From assembly GCF_009707515.1 (NCBI RefSeq), contig NZ_WLYI01000016.1, positions 1-64,000 of the forward strand: 64,000 nt of DNA. Direction: 5' to 3'. Made by a program: the position numbers and the translations under genes. The notes beneath the pieces were generated by a model. That model searched no databases. It was not told the origin of the DNA and worked only from the letters and a program-made list of their open reading frames with translations. Source of the stretch: Pseudomonas karstica. Lineage in GTDB: Bacteria > Pseudomonadota > Gammaproteobacteria > Pseudomonadales > Pseudomonadaceae. This document shows, one piece after another, positions 62,318-64,000 of this stretch. Every line of letters begins with the position of its first letter. Within the stretch, counting starts at the first letter, position 1.

Positions 62318-63100
62318 ATGACCACTCTGCACGCTGAAGCCGTCGGCAAGCGTACCTGGCCACAATACTTTGGTTGGGGCCTGTTCCTGGTGTTGCTGGC
62401 CTGGGCCTGGCACGGCGCCGAAATGAACCCGCTGGCGCTGTACCGCGACTCCGCAAACATGGCGACCTTTGCCGCTGACTTCTTCCCGCCCGACTTCCAC
62501 GAATGGCGCTCCTACCTCAAGGAAATGCTCGTTACCGTGCAAATTGCCCTCTGGGGCACGGTGCTGGCGATTGTCTGCTCGGTGCCGCTGGGCATTCTCT
62601 GTGCCGACAACATCACCCCGTGGTGGGTCCACCAGCCGCTGCGCCGGGTGATGGATGCCTTCCGCTCGATCAACGAAATGGTGTTCGCCATGTTGTTTGT
62701 GGTGGCAGTCGGCCTGGGTCCGTTTGCCGGTGTCTTGGCGCTATGGATCAGCACCACCGGTGTGCTCGCCAAGCTGTTTGCCGAGGCCGTCGAGGCCATC
62801 GATCCAGGCCCGGTTGAAGGTGTACGCGCCACCGGTGCCAGTGCTTTGCAGGAAGTGATCTACGGCGTGATCCCGCAAGTGATGCCGCTGTGGGTCTCCT
62901 ACGCGCTCTACCGTTTAGAGGCCAACGTGCGCTCGGCGACGGTGGTGGGGATGGTGGGCGCTGGCGGTATCGGCGTGATCCTGTGGGAGAACATCCGCGC
63001 TTTCCAGTTCACCCAGACCTGCGCGGTGCTACTGGTGATCATCGTGGTGGTCAGCCTGATCGACGTGCTGTCCCAACGCCTGCGCAAGCAGTTCATCTGA
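62318..63100 (+). CDS. phnE: phosphonate ABC transporter permease PhnE
   Basis: 260-residue permease with about five to six membrane helices. The ABC-permease coupling motif is seen in [20 protein letters not shown], followed by the family segments [20 protein letters not shown] and [27 protein letters not shown] precedes the ATG. It follows phnD across the REPIN. Confidence 0.94.
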   Translation: MTTLHAEAVGKRTWPQYFGWGLFLVLLAWAWHGAEMNPLALYRDSANMATFAADFFPPDFHEWRSYLKEMLVTVQIALWGTVLAIVCSVPLGILCADNITPWWVHQPLRRVMDAFRSINEMVFAMLFVVAVGLGPFAGVLALWISTTGVLAKLFAEAVEAIDPGPVEGVRATGASALQEVIYGVIPQVMPLWVSYALYRLEANVRSATVVGMVGAGGIGVILWENIRAFQFTQTCAVLLVIIVVVSLIDVLSQRLRKQFI

Positions 63101-63104
63101 CATC

Positions 63105-63132
63105 GGAGGGGTGCCCCAAGGCGCTTTTTTTT
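63105..63132 (+). terminator. terminator-like hairpin between phnE and phnF
   Basis: GTGCC (63111-63115) pairs with GGCGC (63120-63124) around CCAA, with one T-G wobble, and eight T follow (63125-63132). A GGAGG sits just before the stem (63105-63109). It can act as a terminator or as a fold between the ribosome-binding site and the phnF ATG at 63137. Confidence 0.6.
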
Positions 63133-63136
63133 AAGC

Positions 63137-63841
63137 ATGCAGTTGTCTAGACAAGATGAGCCAGTGTACCGCGAACTCGCGGATATCCTGCGCCGCGAAC
63201 TGAGCAGCTACCAGGCCGGGGACTTCCTGCCGGGGGAGGTGCAGTTGGCCGAGCGTTTCGGCGTCAACCGTCACACCCTGCGCCGCGCCATTGATGAGTT
63301 GGTGTTCGAAGGCAGCCTGTTGCGCTTGCAGGGCAAGGGCACTCAGGTACTGGACCGGCCGCTGATTTACCCGATGGGCGCCGACACCGCCTACAGCCAA
63401 TCACTGTCGGCCCAGGGCCATGGGGTGGAGGCGGTGTTGCTCAAGCGCCGTTACTGCTACGCCAGCCGTGAAGAGGCAGGGCACCTGGGCATTGCCGAGA
63501 TGGCGCCGATGATCGAGCTGCAAACACTACGCAAGCTCGACCACCAGCCCGTGAGCCTGATCCGCCATCGTTACTGCGCCAGCCATGCGTCGTTGCTGGC
63601 GGACTATGCCGGCGGCTCCCTGCGCCAGTACCTGCGCGAACGGAACCTGCCGTTGACCCGCACCCTGAGCCTGATTGGCGCCCGTTTACCCAACCGTGAC
63701 GAAGCCGCGCTGCTGATGATGCCTCGGCATTTGCCGGCGCTGACCGTGTTCACCCTTTCCCGCGATCGCGATGGCCGCCCGGTGGAGCTGGCGCAGTCCA
63801 CCAGCCGTTCAGATCGTTTCCAGTATCAGGTACTGACCTGA
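63137..63841 (+). CDS. phnF: GntR-family phosphonate regulator PhnF
   Basis: 234-residue transcription factor. N-terminal winged helix (AERFGVNRHTLRRAIDELV, about 39-57) and a C-terminal UTRA effector domain (IELQTLRKLDHQPVSLIRHR, NRDEAALLMMPRHLPALTVF). The ATG at 63137 directly follows a T run and has no close ribosome-binding site except GGAGG at 63105, before a hairpin. It probably represses the phn genes. Its stop overlaps a possible phnG start (TGATG). Confidence 0.9.
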   Translation: MQLSRQDEPVYRELADILRRELSSYQAGDFLPGEVQLAERFGVNRHTLRRAIDELVFEGSLLRLQGKGTQVLDRPLIYPMGADTAYSQSLSAQGHGVEAVLLKRRYCYASREEAGHLGIAEMAPMIELQTLRKLDHQPVSLIRHRYCASHASLLADYAGGSLRQYLRERNLPLTRTLSLIGARLPNRDEAALLMMPRHLPALTVFTLSRDRDGRPVELAQSTSRSDRFQYQVLT

Positions 63842-63852
63842 TGGAGAGCTTG

Positions 63853-64000
63853 ATGCAGACCCCGATGAGCCTGTCCCCACGTCAACACTGGATCGGTGTG
63901 CTCGCCCGCGCCCTTCGCAGTGAAATCCTGCCCTTTGAGGCGGCCCTGCGCGATGCGGATTATCAACTGATCCGTGCCCCGGAAATCGGCATGACCTTGG
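63853..64000 (+). CDS. phnG: C-P lyase subunit PhnG (partial, 5' end)
   Basis: Only the first 49 residues are in the window (MQTPMSLSPRQHWIGVLARA...). They match the N-terminus of PhnG, one of the four core subunits of the C-P lyase complex (PhnGHIJ). The ATG at 63853 follows GGAGAG at 63843-63848; the ATG at 63841, overlapping the phnF stop, is the alternative. The frame stays open to the window end. Confidence 0.85.
   Translation, partial: MQTPMSLSPRQHWIGVLARALRSEILPFEAALRDADYQLIRAPEIGMTL

Overview
The window is a chromosomal segment of a fluorescent pseudomonad (Pseudomonas fluorescens group). This is inferred from gene order, protein sequences that match Pseudomonas FleQ, FleN, HsbA and FlgL, REPIN-type repeats typical of the group, and GC-rich codon use. 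I had no database access. About 50 kb is one large polar-flagellum and chemotaxis locus. It is followed by a complete cytochrome c maturation operon and the start of a phosphonate uptake / C-P lyase operon.

Layout: (1) 284-8708, rod, ring and hook-junction genes flgFGHIJKL, behind a sigma-54 promoter. (2) 8990-9919, a ketoacyl-ACP synthase III gene set between flgL and flagellin. (3) 10159-14343, fliC (sigma-28 promoter), flaG, fliD, fliS, fliT. (4) 14517-18699, the regulators fleQ, fleS, fleR. (5) 18831-24540, fliEFGHIJ. (6) 24545-25340, six tandem copies of a 110-bp palindromic element. (7) 25437-27835, the HptB signalling module hsbA-hsbR-hptB. (8) 27935-34898, fliK and fliLMNOPQR-flhB. 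(9) 35211-35999, an AT-richer orphan gene behind a near-perfect hrp-box-like promoter. (10) 36241-41389, flhA, flhF, fleN, fliA. (11) 41547-50556, cheY, cheZ, cheA, cheB, motC, motD, parC-like, parP-like, cheW and a DUF2802 gene. (12) 50575-52484, minus strand, a second FliK-like protein with a stand-alone FlhB C-terminal domain. (13) 52681-60049, ccmABCDEFGHI plus a small lipoprotein. (14) 60318-64000, phnC, phnD, phnE, phnF and the 5' end of phnG.

The parts fit the Pseudomonas flagellar hierarchy. FleQ (sigma-54 activator) controls class II genes. Six good and one weaker GG-N10-GC sigma-54 elements are visible, ahead of flgF, the KAS III gene, fleS, fliE, fliK, fliL and flhA. FleS/FleR act next, and FliA (sigma-28) drives fliC. 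FlhF and FleN set flagellar place and number. ParC/ParP-like proteins probably place chemotaxis arrays at the pole.

The points most worth a second look are: the orphan gene with the hrp-box-like promoter; the CheA linker, which has no P2 domain but carries four copies of a DEFEALL motif resembling FliM, FliN and CheZ peptides; the six-copy REPIN-like array; a 30-codon ORF linked to both parC and parP by ATGA overlaps; the second FliK/FlhB-C pair; and a terminator-like hairpin lying between the only Shine-Dalgarno sequence and the start codon of phnF.
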